From an uncultured Acidobacteriota bacterium (GTDB lineage Bacteria; Acidobacteriota; Vicinamibacteria; Fen-336), in the NCBI GenBank assembly GCA_902826455.1, contig CADEEV010000004.1, positions 115,431-179,430 of the forward strand: a DNA stretch of 64,000 nt. Reading direction: 5' to 3'. The translations under genes and the position numbers were made by a program. Below, one piece after another: positions 9,693 through 18,712 of the stretch. The notes beneath the pieces are model-generated. The model did not search any database, was not told the DNA's origin, and saw only the letters and a list, made by a program, of their open reading frames with translations. Numbering within the stretch: position 1 is the stretch's first letter; every line of letters starts with the position of its first letter.

Positions 9693-10664
9693 TCAGACGG
9701 TCGCGGGCGCCTCGAGGAACTCGCGACCGAGCCGCCCCATCTGCCGGAACTTGTCGTAGCGCGTGGCCGGGAGGGTGGCGGCGTCCTGCGCCAGGAGCTC
9801 CTCGAGCTGCCGATCGAGGACCGCGTCGACGTTCTTGAAGAGCAGCTCGTGGTCGGAGTGGGCCCCGCCCGGGGGCTCGGGGATCACGTCGTCGATCAGG
9901 CCCATGCCCTTGAGATCGACGGCCGTGATCTTCATCGCGGCCGCGGCCTCGGAGGCCCGGCCCGCGTCGCGCCACAGGATCGACGCACAGCCCTCGGGCG
10001 AGATGACCGAGTAGACCGAGTGCTCCAGCATGTTGACGCGGTCGCCCACGGCGATCGCGAGGGCGCCGCCGCTGCCGCCCTCCCCCGTCACGAGGACGAT
10101 GACGGGAACCTGGAGTCGCGCCATCTCGCGCAGGTTCCAGGCGATCGCCTCGGCCTGCCCGCGCTCCTCGGCATCCAGGCCGGGATAGGCTCCGGGCGTG
10201 TCGATGAAGGTCAGGATGGGACGCCGGAACTTCGCGGCGAGCTCCATCACGCGCATCGCCTTGCGGTAGCCCTCGGGCTTCGGCATCCCGAAGTTGCGGT
10301 AGATCTTCTGTTTGGTGTCGCGGCCCTTCTGGTGGCCGATGACGGCGATCGGCCGCTCCTTGTAGAGGGCGAAGCCGCACACGAGGGCCGGATCGTCTCC
10401 GAAGCGCCGGTCGCCGTGGATTTCGGTCCACTCCGTGAACAGCGCGTTCACGTAGTCGAGGGTGTAGGGCCGGTTGCCGTTGCGGGCCACGAGCGTCTTC
10501 TGCCAGGGCGTGAGCTTGCCGTAGATCTCGCGCTGCGCCTTCAGGAGCTCGTCGGCCAGCTTCGCGGCCTCCTTCTCCTTCGCCGGGTCCCCGGGGAAAG
10601 CGCGCGCTTCGTCGAGACGCTTCTGCAACGTCAGGAGCGGCGCCTCGAAATCGCCTTCGGCCAC
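9693..10664 (-). CDS. accA: Acetyl-CoA carboxylase carboxyltransferase subunit alpha
   Basis: 323 residues, the usual length. It shows TLDYVNALFTEWTEIHGDRRFGDD, the carboxyltransferase core IGHQKGRDTKQKIYRNFGM, and the oxyanion-hole glycines GEGGSGGALAIAVGD. With AccD it transfers carboxyl from biotin to acetyl-CoA in the first step of fatty acid synthesis. GTG start at 10664 overlaps the dnaE stop by one base (TAGTG). The dnaE-accA pair is conserved in many bacteria. Confidence 0.96.
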   Translation of the reverse strand: MAEGDFEAPLLTLQKRLDEARAFPGDPAKEKEAAKLADELLKAQREIYGKLTPWQKTLVARNGNRPYTLDYVNALFTEWTEIHGDRRFGDDPALVCGFALYKERPIAVIGHQKGRDTKQKIYRNFGMPKPEGYRKAMRVMELAAKFRRPILTFIDTPGAYPGLDAEERGQAEAIAWNLREMARLQVPVIVLVTGEGGSGGALAIAVGDRVNMLEHSVYSVISPEGCASILWRDAGRASEAAAAMKITAVDLKGMGLIDDVIPEPPGGAHSDHELLFKNVDAVLDRQLEELLAQDAATLPATRYDKFRQMGRLGREFLEAPATV

Positions 10665-13600
10665 TAGACGCCTCCTTGCCTGGACACGCCGCCGGTGCGG
10701 GCGAGCACGAGGGCTCCCGGCCCGAGCAGCGACTCCAGCTCGTCCTTCAGGATCGTGTCCGGCCGTACCTTGTAGTACGTGCTCGGGGCCACGGCCACCG
10801 CGTAGGAGCCCGGCCGGATCAGCTCCAGCGTCACCGGGCAGTCCCCGCGATGGGACTCGAGTATATCGCGCAGCCTCTCGCCCTTCCCACGGTCCCAGGT
10901 CGCGATCGGCACGCGGATCGTGACGAAGCGCGCCTCGGCCAGCTTTGCCTGCTCGAGGGGCAGGAGCTCCGAGACGAGGAGCTTCGCCTTCCCCTCCTCG
11001 TTCACCTCCGCCTTCGCCTTGACCAGCACGACCTGGTCGTCGGCGAGGCGCGCGGCGACCTTCTTGTAGGTCTCCGGGAACACCAGGGCCTCCGCTCCGC
11101 CCTCGAGGTCCTCGAGGACGAACGACGCCATGCGGTCGCCCTTCTTGGTCTTGATGAGACGCAGGGCGGTGACGATGCCGCCGATCGTGACCTCGGGCAG
11201 CTCGCCGCGCTCTCCCAGGGTGCCCGTCGTCGCGTTCGCCCATTGCGCGAGCTCCGCCCGGAAGCGCTCCAGAGGATGGCCCGTGATGAAGAACCCCAGG
11301 GACTCCTTCTCGAAGGCCAGGCGCTCGCCCTCTCCCCATTCCGCGACGTCCGGCAGCCGGACGTTCGTGGCCTCGTGCTCCTCGGCGTGGCCCATCATGC
11401 CGAACAGGCTCGACTGGCCCTGCTCGCGATCGCGCTGCTGTTTCTGCCCGCCTTCGATGGCGCGGTCGAGCCCGGCCAGGAGCGCCGCGCGGCGCTTGTC
11501 GAGGGAATCGAAGCAGCCGCTCTTCACGAAGCTCTCGACCACGCGGCGGTTCACGGCCTTGAGGTCGACGCGATCGCAGAAGTCGAAGAGCGACTTGAAG
11601 GGCCCGCTCTCGTTGCGCACCTTGAGCACGGCCTCGACGGCGCCCTCGCCCACGTTCTTGATGGCGGCCAGGCCGAAGCGGATGCCCTCGGGCACGACCG
11701 TGAAGAACATCGACGACTCGTTGACGTCGGGCGGGAGCACCTTGAGGCCCATCTCCCGGCACTCGCCGATGTAGTGGACCATCTTCTCGGTCGTCGCCCG
11801 CTCCGAGGTGAGCAGCGCCGCCATGAAGTACGACGGCGTGTTCGCCTTCAGGTAGCCGGTCTGGTACGCGAGCCAGGCGTAGGCCGCGGAGTGCGACTTG
11901 TTGAAGCCGTAGCCCGCGAACTGTTCCATGTGGTCCCAGATCTTCGCGGCCTTCTTCTCCGCGACGCTCCGGGCGGCGGCGCCCTCCAGGAACTTCTGCT
12001 TCTGGGTGGCCATGACGTCGGCCTTCTTCTTGCCCATCGCCTTGCGCAGGATGTCGGCCTCGCCCAGGGTGTAGCCGGCGAGCGCCGAGGCGATCTGCAT
12101 GACCTGCTCCTGGTAGACCATGATCCCGTAGGTCCCCTGGAGGATCGGCTCCATCTGCGCGACCTCGTACGTCACCTTCGTCTGGCCGTGGCGGCGCTTG
12201 ATGAAGTCGTCGATCATCTGCATCGGACCGGGCCGGTAGAGCGCGTTCAGCGCGGTCAGGTGGTCGAGGCGGTCGGGCTTGAAGCGCTTCAGGATGTCGC
12301 GCATCCCGTCGGACTCGAACTGGAACAGGCCGCTCGTGCGACCGGCCGTGAACAGCTCGTATGTCTTGGCGTCGTCCGTGGGGAAATGGTCGGGATCCAG
12401 GCGCTGATCGGTCTGGGCCGCGATCATCTTCACGCAGTCGTCGATCAGGGTCAGCGTCCGCAGGCCCAGGAAGTCCATCTTCAGGAGGCCGATCCGCTCG
12501 ATGCCCTTCATGTCGTACTGCGTCGTGATTTCAGCCGTGTTCCCCTTGAAGAGCGGGACGAACTCGGTGAGCGGGCGCGGCGCGATCACGACGCCGGCGG
12601 CGTGGGTCGAGGCGTGGCGCGTCGTGCCCTCGAGACGCCGCGAGATGTCGATGAGCTCCTTGACCTTCGGGTCCTTCTGGTACGCCTCCTTGAGGGGCGG
12701 GGACTCCTCGAGGGCCTTGTCGAGGGTCATCTTCAGGTCGAACGGGATCATCTTCGCGATGCGGTCCGCGTCCGCGTAGCTCATGTCCATCACGCGCGCC
12801 ACGTCGCGCACGACGGCCTTCGACTTCATGGTGCCGAAGGTGATGATCTGGGCGACGTTCTCGCGGCCGTACTTGCGGGTGACGTACTCGATCACCTCGC
12901 CGCGGCGGTTCTCGCAGAAGTCGATGTCGATGTCGGGGGGGCTGATGCGCTCCTCGTTGAGGAAGCGCTCGAAGATCAGGTCGCCCTCGATGGGGTCGAT
13001 GTCGGTGATGCGCAGCGCGTACGCCACGAGGGAGCCGGCGGCCGAGCCGCGGCCCGGGCCCACGGGGATGCGCTGCTCGCGTGCGTAGCGGATGAAGTCC
13101 CACACGATCAGGAAATAGCCCGAGAAGCCGACCCGGCGGATCACGCCGATCTCCTTGTCGAGGCGTTCCTTGTACGTCGAGACCGGGTAGCGATAGCGGC
13201 CCGACGCGATCAGCGGCTCGATCGCCTTGCAGCGATCCTCGAAGCCGTCGCGCGTGACCTTCTCGAAGTAGCTTTCGATCGTGTAGCCCGCCGGCACGTC
13301 GAAGGCCGGCAGCGAGTCGGCGCCCTTCAGGCTGAAGTCGCACATCTCCGCGATCTGCACGGTGGAGTGCAGCGCCTCGGGATGATCGGGGAACAGCCGC
13401 GCCATCTCCTCCGCGGTCTTCAGGTAGAACTCCTGCGTGTCGAAGCGCAGGCGCTCCGTCTCGTGGACCTTCTTGCCCGAGCCGATGCACAGCAGGACGT
13501 CGTGGGCCTGGTGGTCGTCCTTGTGGAGATAGTGGGAGTCGTTCGTCGCGACCAGGGGCAGGCCGGTCTTGTCCCGCAGCCGCAGCAGGCCCCGGTTCAC

Positions 13601-14167
13601 GCGATGCTGCAGCTCGATGCCGTGGTCCATGACTTCGAGGTAGAAGCGGTCCTTGCCGAAGATCTCGGAGTACTGCCCCACCGCCTGGAGCGCCGCGTCC
13701 TCGAGGCCGTTCTGGAGGAAGCCCGCCACCTCGCCGGCCAGGCACCCTGACAGGCCGACAAGGCCGGCACTGTGCTTCGCCAGGATGTCCTTGTCGATGC
13801 GCGGGCGGTAGTAGAAGCCCTCGAGGTAGCCCATCGACACGAGCTTCACGAGGTTGTGGTAGCCCTCGTCGCTGGTCGAGAGCAGCGTCAGGTGATGGTA
13901 GGGCTCGTCGCGCCCCACCATCGTCTTCTCGTGGCGACTGCCGGGAGCGACGTAGATCTCGCAGCCCAGGATCGGCTTGATCCCCGCGTCCTTGCAGGCG
14001 TCGTGGAACGCCACCGCGCCGAACATGTTGCCGTGGTCGGTGATGCCGACCGCGCGCATCTCGAGCTCCTTGGCGCGGTCCACGAGCTCGTCGATGTGGG
14101 ACGCGCCGTCGAGGAGGCTGTACTCGGTGTGGAGGTGCAGATGGACGAAGTCCGGCCTGGTCGTCAT
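10664..14167 (-). CDS. dnaE: DNA polymerase III subunit alpha
   Basis: 1167 residues. N-terminal PHP domain (VHLHLHTEYSLLDGA), the polymerase palm with GPGRGSAAGSLVAYAL and the catalytic PDIDIDF near residue 410, finger and thumb regions, a tandem HhH region, and a C-terminal OB-fold (EVTIGGIVTALRLIKTKKGDRMASF). This is the DnaE1-type replicative polymerase with no built-in DnaQ exonuclease. ATG start, 16 nt after guaA, so the two may be co-transcribed. Confidence 0.97.
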   Translation of the reverse strand: MTTRPDFVHLHLHTEYSLLDGASHIDELVDRAKELEMRAVGITDHGNMFGAVAFHDACKDAGIKPILGCEIYVAPGSRHEKTMVGRDEPYHHLTLLSTSDEGYHNLVKLVSMGYLEGFYYRPRIDKDILAKHSAGLVGLSGCLAGEVAGFLQNGLEDAALQAVGQYSEIFGKDRFYLEVMDHGIELQHRVNRGLLRLRDKTGLPLVATNDSHYLHKDDHQAHDVLLCIGSGKKVHETERLRFDTQEFYLKTAEEMARLFPDHPEALHSTVQIAEMCDFSLKGADSLPAFDVPAGYTIESYFEKVTRDGFEDRCKAIEPLIASGRYRYPVSTYKERLDKEIGVIRRVGFSGYFLIVWDFIRYAREQRIPVGPGRGSAAGSLVAYALRITDIDPIEGDLIFERFLNEERISPPDIDIDFCENRRGEVIEYVTRKYGRENVAQIITFGTMKSKAVVRDVARVMDMSYADADRIAKMIPFDLKMTLDKALEESPPLKEAYQKDPKVKELIDISRRLEGTTRHASTHAAGVVIAPRPLTEFVPLFKGNTAEITTQYDMKGIERIGLLKMDFLGLRTLTLIDDCVKMIAAQTDQRLDPDHFPTDDAKTYELFTAGRTSGLFQFESDGMRDILKRFKPDRLDHLTALNALYRPGPMQMIDDFIKRRHGQTKVTYEVAQMEPILQGTYGIMVYQEQVMQIASALAGYTLGEADILRKAMGKKKADVMATQKQKFLEGAAARSVAEKKAAKIWDHMEQFAGYGFNKSHSAAYAWLAYQTGYLKANTPSYFMAALLTSERATTEKMVHYIGECREMGLKVLPPDVNESSMFFTVVPEGIRFGLAAIKNVGEGAVEAVLKVRNESGPFKSLFDFCDRVDLKAVNRRVVESFVKSGCFDSLDKRRAALLAGLDRAIEGGQKQQRDREQGQSSLFGMMGHAEEHEATNVRLPDVAEWGEGERLAFEKESLGFFITGHPLERFRAELAQWANATTGTLGERGELPEVTIGGIVTALRLIKTKKGDRMASFVLEDLEGGAEALVFPETYKKVAARLADDQVVLVKAKAEVNEEGKAKLLVSELLPLEQAKLAEARFVTIRVPIATWDRGKGERLRDILESHRGDCPVTLELIRPGSYAVAVAPSTYYKVRPDTILKDELESLLGPGALVLARTGGVSRQGGV

Positions 14168-14183
14168 TGACAGCCCACCCGCG

Positions 14184-15719
14184 CTACTCCCACTCGATCG
14201 TGCTCGGCGGCTTGCTGGAGATGTCGTACACGACGCGGTTGATGCCGCGCACCTCGTTCACGATCCGGTTCGAGATGCGGGCCAGGAGCTCCTGGGGCAG
14301 ACGCGCCCAGTCGGCGGTCATGCCGTCGGCCGATTCCACGGCCCGGATCGCGACCGCGTAGCCGTAGGTGCGGAAGTCGCCCATCACGCCCACCGAGCGC
14401 ACGGGGAGCAGCACCGCGAAGGACTGCCACAGGGACCGGTAGAGACCCGCGGCCTTGATCTCCGAGACCACGATGTCGTCGGCCTCGCGCAGCAGGTCGA
14501 GGCGGTCCTTCGCGAGCGGCCCGAGGCAGCGCACCGCGAGGCCCGGACCCGGGAACGGCTGTCGGTAGACGAAGTCCTCTTCGAGGCCGAGCTCGAGACC
14601 GGCCGCCCGTACTTCGTCCTTGAACAGCTCGCGCAGCGGCTCCACCAGCTTGAACTTCAGGTTCTTGGGAAGCCCGCCGACGTTGTGGTGGCTCTTGATC
14701 ACCACCGACGGGCCGTGCACCGAGGTCGACTCGATCACGTCCGGGTACAGCGTGCCCTGGGCCAGGAACTCCGCCTTCCCCGCCTTGCGCGTCGCGCCCT
14801 TGAAGACCTCGATGAACTCCCGGCCGATGATCTTGCGCTTGCGCTCCGGGTCGCTCACGCCCTTGAGCTTCGTGAGGAAGCGCTTGCTGGCGTCGGCGAA
14901 GACGACCTTGAGCTTCATCCGCTCGGCGAAGCGCTGGCGCACCTGGGCTGCCTCGTTCTTGCGCAGCAGGCCGTTGTCGACGAACACGCAGGTGAGACGC
15001 TCGCCGATGGCCCGGTGCAGGAGCAGCGCCGTCACCGAGGAGTCGACGCCGCCCGAGAGCGCGCAGATCACGCGGCCGTTGCCCACCTGGGTCTTGATCT
15101 TCGCCACCGCGTCGTCGACGAACGACGCCGCGTTCCAGTCGCGCCGGCACCCGCAGGCGTCGAGGAAGTTGGCGAGGACGGTCGCCCCCTCGTCGGTGTG
15201 CTTCACCTCCGGGTGGAACAGCAGGCCGTACAGGCGCCGCTCCGAGTCCTCCACCGCGGCGATGGCGTTCGTGCCGCTCGAGCCCACGACGCTGAACCCG
15301 GCGGGCGGCTTCAGGATCGAGTCGCCGTGGCTCATCCATACCCGGGTCGGAGCCGAGACGCCACGCAGGAGGCGCCCGTCGCCCTTCTTCTCGAAGAGCG
15401 CGTTGCCGTACTCGCTGCGGTTCGCCTTCTTCACCTCGCCGCCCAGCATGTGGCTCATGAGCTGCATGCCGTAGCACACGCCGAGGACCGGGACGCCCAT
15501 GTCGAAGATCGCCTTGTGGCAGCGCGGCGCCTTCTTGTCGTGGACGCTGTCGGGTCCGCCGGACAGCACGATGCCCCGCAGCGGACGGTTGCGCAGCGAG
15601 GCGGGCGGCGTGTCGGGCGGCAGGATCTCGGAATAGACCTGGAGTTCCCGGAAACGCCGGGCGATGAGCTGCGTGTACTGCGAGCCGAAATCAAGGATGG
15701 CGATCGTGTCTCGATCCAT
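14184..15719 (-). CDS. guaA: GMP synthase (glutamine-hydrolysing)
   Basis: 511 residues. Class I glutamine amidotransferase domain with nucleophile Cys82 in [11 protein letters not shown] and the His/Glu site in [14 protein letters not shown]-pyrophosphatase P-loop [10 protein letters not shown]-terminal dimerisation domain ending [21 protein letters not shown], the standard GuaA tail. It converts XMP to GMP. A -10 box TATAAT is 26 nt upstream of the ATG, and GGAGGG lies in the short leader. Confidence 0.97.
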   Translation of the reverse strand: MDRDTIAILDFGSQYTQLIARRFRELQVYSEILPPDTPPASLRNRPLRGIVLSGGPDSVHDKKAPRCHKAIFDMGVPVLGVCYGMQLMSHMLGGEVKKANRSEYGNALFEKKGDGRLLRGVSAPTRVWMSHGDSILKPPAGFSVVGSSGTNAIAAVEDSERRLYGLLFHPEVKHTDEGATVLANFLDACGCRRDWNAASFVDDAVAKIKTQVGNGRVICALSGGVDSSVTALLLHRAIGERLTCVFVDNGLLRKNEAAQVRQRFAERMKLKVVFADASKRFLTKLKGVSDPERKRKIIGREFIEVFKGATRKAGKAEFLAQGTLYPDVIESTSVHGPSVVIKSHHNVGGLPKNLKFKLVEPLRELFKDEVRAAGLELGLEEDFVYRQPFPGPGLAVRCLGPLAKDRLDLLREADDIVVSEIKAAGLYRSLWQSFAVLLPVRSVGVMGDFRTYGYAVAIRAVESADGMTADWARLPQELLARISNRIVNEVRGINRVVYDISSKPPSTIEWE

Positions 15720-15745
15720 CGTCGCGGGACCCTCCGGAGCCGCGG

Positions 15746-15751
15746 ATTATA
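15746..15751 (-). promoter_or_regulatory. Predicted -10 box of guaA
   Basis: TATAAT on the minus strand, a perfect consensus in a very GC-rich gap between the divergent guaA and 15783 genes. It implies a transcript start near 15739 and a ~20 nt leader with GGAGGG before the guaA ATG. I see no convincing -35 box. Confidence 0.5.
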
Positions 15752-15768
15752 GCGCCCCACCCGGATGG

Positions 15769-15774
15769 TATAGT
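15769..15774 (+). promoter_or_regulatory. Predicted -10 box, near-leaderless transcript of the 15783 gene
   Basis: TATAGT lies only 8 nt before the TTG start at 15783, so the expected transcript would begin about 2 nt before the start codon. No Shine-Dalgarno sequence could fit. It is one of five similar cases in the window. Confidence 0.45.
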
Positions 15775-15782
15775 TCCGGATC

Positions 15783-16874
15783 TTGACGAAGCGTCTCGCC
15801 ATCGGCCTGATCGCGGCCGTCTGCGTCGCCTGTGGCGTGAAGCTGGCCCCGCCGCCCGCGCTGTTCCCCGTCACGAACGTCTGGAAGGTCGGCGTGGGCG
15901 GCACGATCGAGCCGCCCCTCGCCACGGACGGGCAGCGTCTCTTCGTCGCGACCCGCGACGGCTCGGTCGTCGGCCTCGCCCTCGAGACCGGCAAGGAGCT
16001 CTGGCGCGTGCGCGGCCGCGGCCACGTGTCGGCGGCAGGCGCCGTCCTGGTGCTGCGCGAGGACACCGGGCGCGTCCGGCGTCTCGATCCCGCCAGCGGC
16101 GCCGACATGTGGCGTGCGATGTCGGGCGTCGAAGGCGCGCTGCCGGCCGCGATCGACGGCGACACGCTCTTCGTGGCCGGCAGCGGCCTCGCGGCCTTCA
16201 GCACCGACCGGGGCGAGAAGCTCTGGTCGGCCCCCGAGAGCATCACGTCGCTGCCGGTCGCGTCGGGCCGGTGGCTCTTCACGGGCGAGGAGGACGGCAC
16301 CGTGCGCGGCCGCGAGCGCGCCTCCGGCGTCCCGCGCTGGAGCTTCGCGACGCGCGGCCCCGTGCGCGCCCCGGTCTCGGTGGACGGCGATCGCCTGTTG
16401 CTCGGCACGACCGACGGTCGTCTCCTGGGTCTGCGGCTCGAGAAGGGCACGTCGCGCTGGCGCTGGAAGATCGGGGCGGACGTCCTCGACGCCGGCCTCG
16501 CCTTCGAGGACAACGCGCTCTTCGTGTCGTACGACAACGTGCTGTACGCCGTGGGGCGCGGCAACGGGCACCTTCACTGGCGCGGCTCGCTGCCCTCGCG
16601 GCCCCTCTCGGGCCCGATCCTGACCGGGAGCGCGGTGATCGTCGCGTGCCAGGAGAACGACATCCTGGGCTTCGACGCCCGGACGGGCGCGCGCCTGGGG
16701 GCGCTCCAGACCGCCGCCGAGATCCGGACCCCGCCGCTCGTGGTGGGCGATCGCCTCTACGTGGGCCTGCGCGACCGCTCGGTCGTGGCGCTCGCCCTCA
16801 ACCAGGCGCCCTTCGCGCCTCCGAGCCCTACACCGCCTCCCAACGCGGGCCCGCAGCCCCAGCGGAAACCTTGA
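15783..16874 (+). CDS. Beta-propeller (PQQ-like/BamB-like) repeat protein, exported
   Basis: 363 residues with an N-terminal signal sequence followed by Cys17 (VCVACG), possibly a lipoprotein although the lipobox is imperfect. The body is a chain of propeller blades with the repeated tryptophan motif (GKELWRV, GADMWRA, GEKLWSA, GVPRWSF, GTSRWRW, GHLHWRG) and G-x-x-x-GLRL/GLALET turns. This is the PQQ-like/BamB architecture, either an outer-membrane assembly scaffold or another periplasmic propeller. TTG start; a -10 box lies just upstream. BamB itself is usually lipidated and ~390 residues. Confidence 0.75.
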   Translation: MTKRLAIGLIAAVCVACGVKLAPPPALFPVTNVWKVGVGGTIEPPLATDGQRLFVATRDGSVVGLALETGKELWRVRGRGHVSAAGAVLVLREDTGRVRRLDPASGADMWRAMSGVEGALPAAIDGDTLFVAGSGLAAFSTDRGEKLWSAPESITSLPVASGRWLFTGEEDGTVRGRERASGVPRWSFATRGPVRAPVSVDGDRLLLGTTDGRLLGLRLEKGTSRWRWKIGADVLDAGLAFEDNALFVSYDNVLYAVGRGNGHLHWRGSLPSRPLSGPILTGSAVIVACQENDILGFDARTGARLGALQTAAEIRTPPLVVGDRLYVGLRDRSVVALALNQAPFAPPSPTPPPNAGPQPQRKP

Positions 16875-16899
16875 CATCCCCGGACCCATCCACAAAACT
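16871..16899 (+). promoter_or_regulatory. Possible promoter of the copper-lipoprotein/ctaAB operon
   Basis: TTGACA at 16871-16876 is a perfect -35 hexamer, followed after 17 nt by AAAACT (3 of 6 with TATAAT). The -35 overlaps the stop codon of the upstream gene, which weakens the call. The leader would contain GAGGAG 10 nt before the ATG at 16934. Confidence 0.35.
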
Positions 16900-16933
16900 A
16901 GTACGTCCCATTAACCTGAGGAGCCGAACCTCC

Positions 16934-17713
16934 ATGTCCTTCAAGCCCTTTGCCAGACTGCTTCTTCTGGGCAGCGTCCCTCTCGCGGCCGCCTGCGGCG
17001 GCGGTGAGGCCGAAAAGCCGGCCGCAGCTCCGGCCACCCAGGCGCCCGCGGCCGCTCCGGCCGCGAGCGCCGGTTCCGCCTCGATCGCGGGCAAGGTCTC
17101 CTTCGACGGCGCCGTGCCGGCCGCCGAGAAGGTGAAGCTGAGCGCCGATCCCAAGTGCGCCGAGATGCACAAGGGCGGCCTCGAGCGCCAGACGGTCCAC
17201 GTGAAGGACGGCGGTCTCGCCGACGTCCTCGTCTACGTGAAGAGCGGCGCCAACGGCAGCTACCCCGCTCCGGCCGAGGACGTGCTCCTCGACCAGCACG
17301 GCTGCGACTACACGCCCCACATGGTCGCCATGGTCGCCGGCCAGAAGCTGAAGATCCGCAACAGCGACGACACCCTCCACAACATCCACCCGCGCCCGCA
17401 GATCAACGCGGAGTTCAACGTGGGCCAGCCGCGCAAGGGCATGGAGTCCGAGAAGAGCTTCGACAAGGCCGAGATGCTGATCCCGGTGGGCTGCGACGTG
17501 CACCCCTGGATGCGCGCCTACATCACGGTTCTCTCGAACCCGTTCTTCGCGGTCACCGGCGAAGACGGCACGTTCACGATCAAGGGCCTCCCGGCCGGCG
17601 AGTACGAGGTCGAGGCCGTGCACGGCAAGCTCGGCAAGGACAAGGCCGTGGCCGGCAAGATCACCGTCAAGGACGGAGAAGCCGCCAAGCTCGACCTGAC
17701 CCTCAAGGGCTAG
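16934..17713 (+). CDS. Amicyanin-like type 1 copper lipoprotein
   Basis: 259 residues. A signal peptide ends at Cys21 (PLAAACGGG), then an Ala/Pro linker. The core holds the four expected type 1 copper ligands: His in SDDTLHNIHP, and Cys, His and Met in GCDVHPWMR. The spacing C-x2-H-x2-M is that of amicyanin (CTPHPFM). The C-terminal ~60 residues are a carboxypeptidase-regulatory-like beta domain (GTFTIKGLPAGEYEVEAVHG). It probably carries electrons on the periplasmic side. It is the first gene before ctaA, ctaB and the cox genes, which suggests it serves the oxidase (inference). Confidence 0.8.
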   Translation: MSFKPFARLLLLGSVPLAAACGGGEAEKPAAAPATQAPAAAPAASAGSASIAGKVSFDGAVPAAEKVKLSADPKCAEMHKGGLERQTVHVKDGGLADVLVYVKSGANGSYPAPAEDVLLDQHGCDYTPHMVAMVAGQKLKIRNSDDTLHNIHPRPQINAEFNVGQPRKGMESEKSFDKAEMLIPVGCDVHPWMRAYITVLSNPFFAVTGEDGTFTIKGLPAGEYEVEAVHGKLGKDKAVAGKITVKDGEAAKLDLTLKG

Positions 17714-17716
17714 CTC

Positions 17717-18712
17717 ATGTCCGTCCACTCCGGGGCGGACCCCCGCCCGCAGGCGCAGGGCCCGTCCCGGAGCTTCGATCGCTGGCGGCACCGTTTCTCG
17801 GTCCTCATGGTCGGGGCGACGCTCTTCCTGATCTTCGCCGGGGGCCTGGTCACGAGCACCGGTTCCGGCCTCGCGGTGCCCGACTGGCCGCTCTCCTACG
17901 GCATGCTGATGCCGCCGATGGTGGGCGGCATCTTCTACGAACACGGCCACCGGATGGTCGCCACCGGCGTGGGCTTCCTGACCCTCGTCTTCGCCTTCTG
18001 GACCGCGCGGCGCGAGACGCGCCCTGGCGTGCGCCGGCTGGCCTGGGCCGCCCTCGGCATCGTGATCGCCCAGGGCGTGCTGGGCGGCATCACGGTGCGC
18101 TTCTTCCTGCCGCCCGCCGTCTCGATCGCCCACGCCTGCCTGGCTCAGACGTTCTTCTGCGTGCTGATCGCGCTCAGCTACGGGCTGTCGCGCGAGTGGC
18201 TCGGCGCCCCCGCCACGAACAGCGACACCACGGGCGTGCGCGGCGCGGCCCTCGCGGCCACGCTCGTCGTCTGGCTGCAGCTGCTCGTGGGCGCCACGAT
18301 GCGGCACCTGCACGCGGGTCTCGCGATCCCCGACTTCCCACTCGCCTTCGGTCAGCTGGTGCCGTCGTTCACGAGCACGGCGATCGCCGTCCACTTCGGC
18401 CACCGCGTCGGCGCCGTTCTCGTGCTCGCCTGCCTGCTGCGCCTGCTCGTCGCCGCGCAGCGCTCCCGGGACCGGAGCCTGGCGAGGATGGGCGTCCTCG
18501 CCCTGGGACTCGCCCTGGTCCAGGTCGCCCTCGGCGCCGCGACCATCCTCACGGCGAAGGCCGTCGTGCCCACGACCTTCCACGTCGCCACCGGCGCCGC
18601 CGTCCTCGGGACCTGCTGGCTCACCACGCTGCGGGCCTGGCGGCGCTTGCGCCCCGGGCCGGCCATGACGCGACCGGTGGCGAGCGTCGCCGGCGCCGCC
18701 TCGACGGCATGA
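17717..18712 (+). CDS. ctaA: Haem A synthase (COX15/CtaA)
   Basis: 331 residues, about eight membrane segments. Conserved haem-ligand histidines occur in EHGHRMVATG, SIAHACLAQ, HFGHRVGA and TTFHVATGA; the TSTGSGLAVPDWPLSYG and HLHAGLAIPDFPLAFG repeats are diagnostic. It oxidises the haem O methyl group to make haem A for aa3 oxidase. It lies 3 nt after the copper lipoprotein and overlaps ctaB by ATGA, so the three are one transcription unit. Confidence 0.95.
   Translation: MSVHSGADPRPQAQGPSRSFDRWRHRFSVLMVGATLFLIFAGGLVTSTGSGLAVPDWPLSYGMLMPPMVGGIFYEHGHRMVATGVGFLTLVFAFWTARRETRPGVRRLAWAALGIVIAQGVLGGITVRFFLPPAVSIAHACLAQTFFCVLIALSYGLSREWLGAPATNSDTTGVRGAALAATLVVWLQLLVGATMRHLHAGLAIPDFPLAFGQLVPSFTSTAIAVHFGHRVGAVLVLACLLRLLVAAQRSRDRSLARMGVLALGLALVQVALGAATILTAKAVVPTTFHVATGAAVLGTCWLTTLRAWRRLRPGPAMTRPVASVAGAASTA

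Noticed and set aside
10676..13750. A ~1000-residue open frame opposite dnaE
   Set aside because: Long antisense frames are common in GC-rich codon-biased genes; composition is low-complexity and dnaE is unambiguous.
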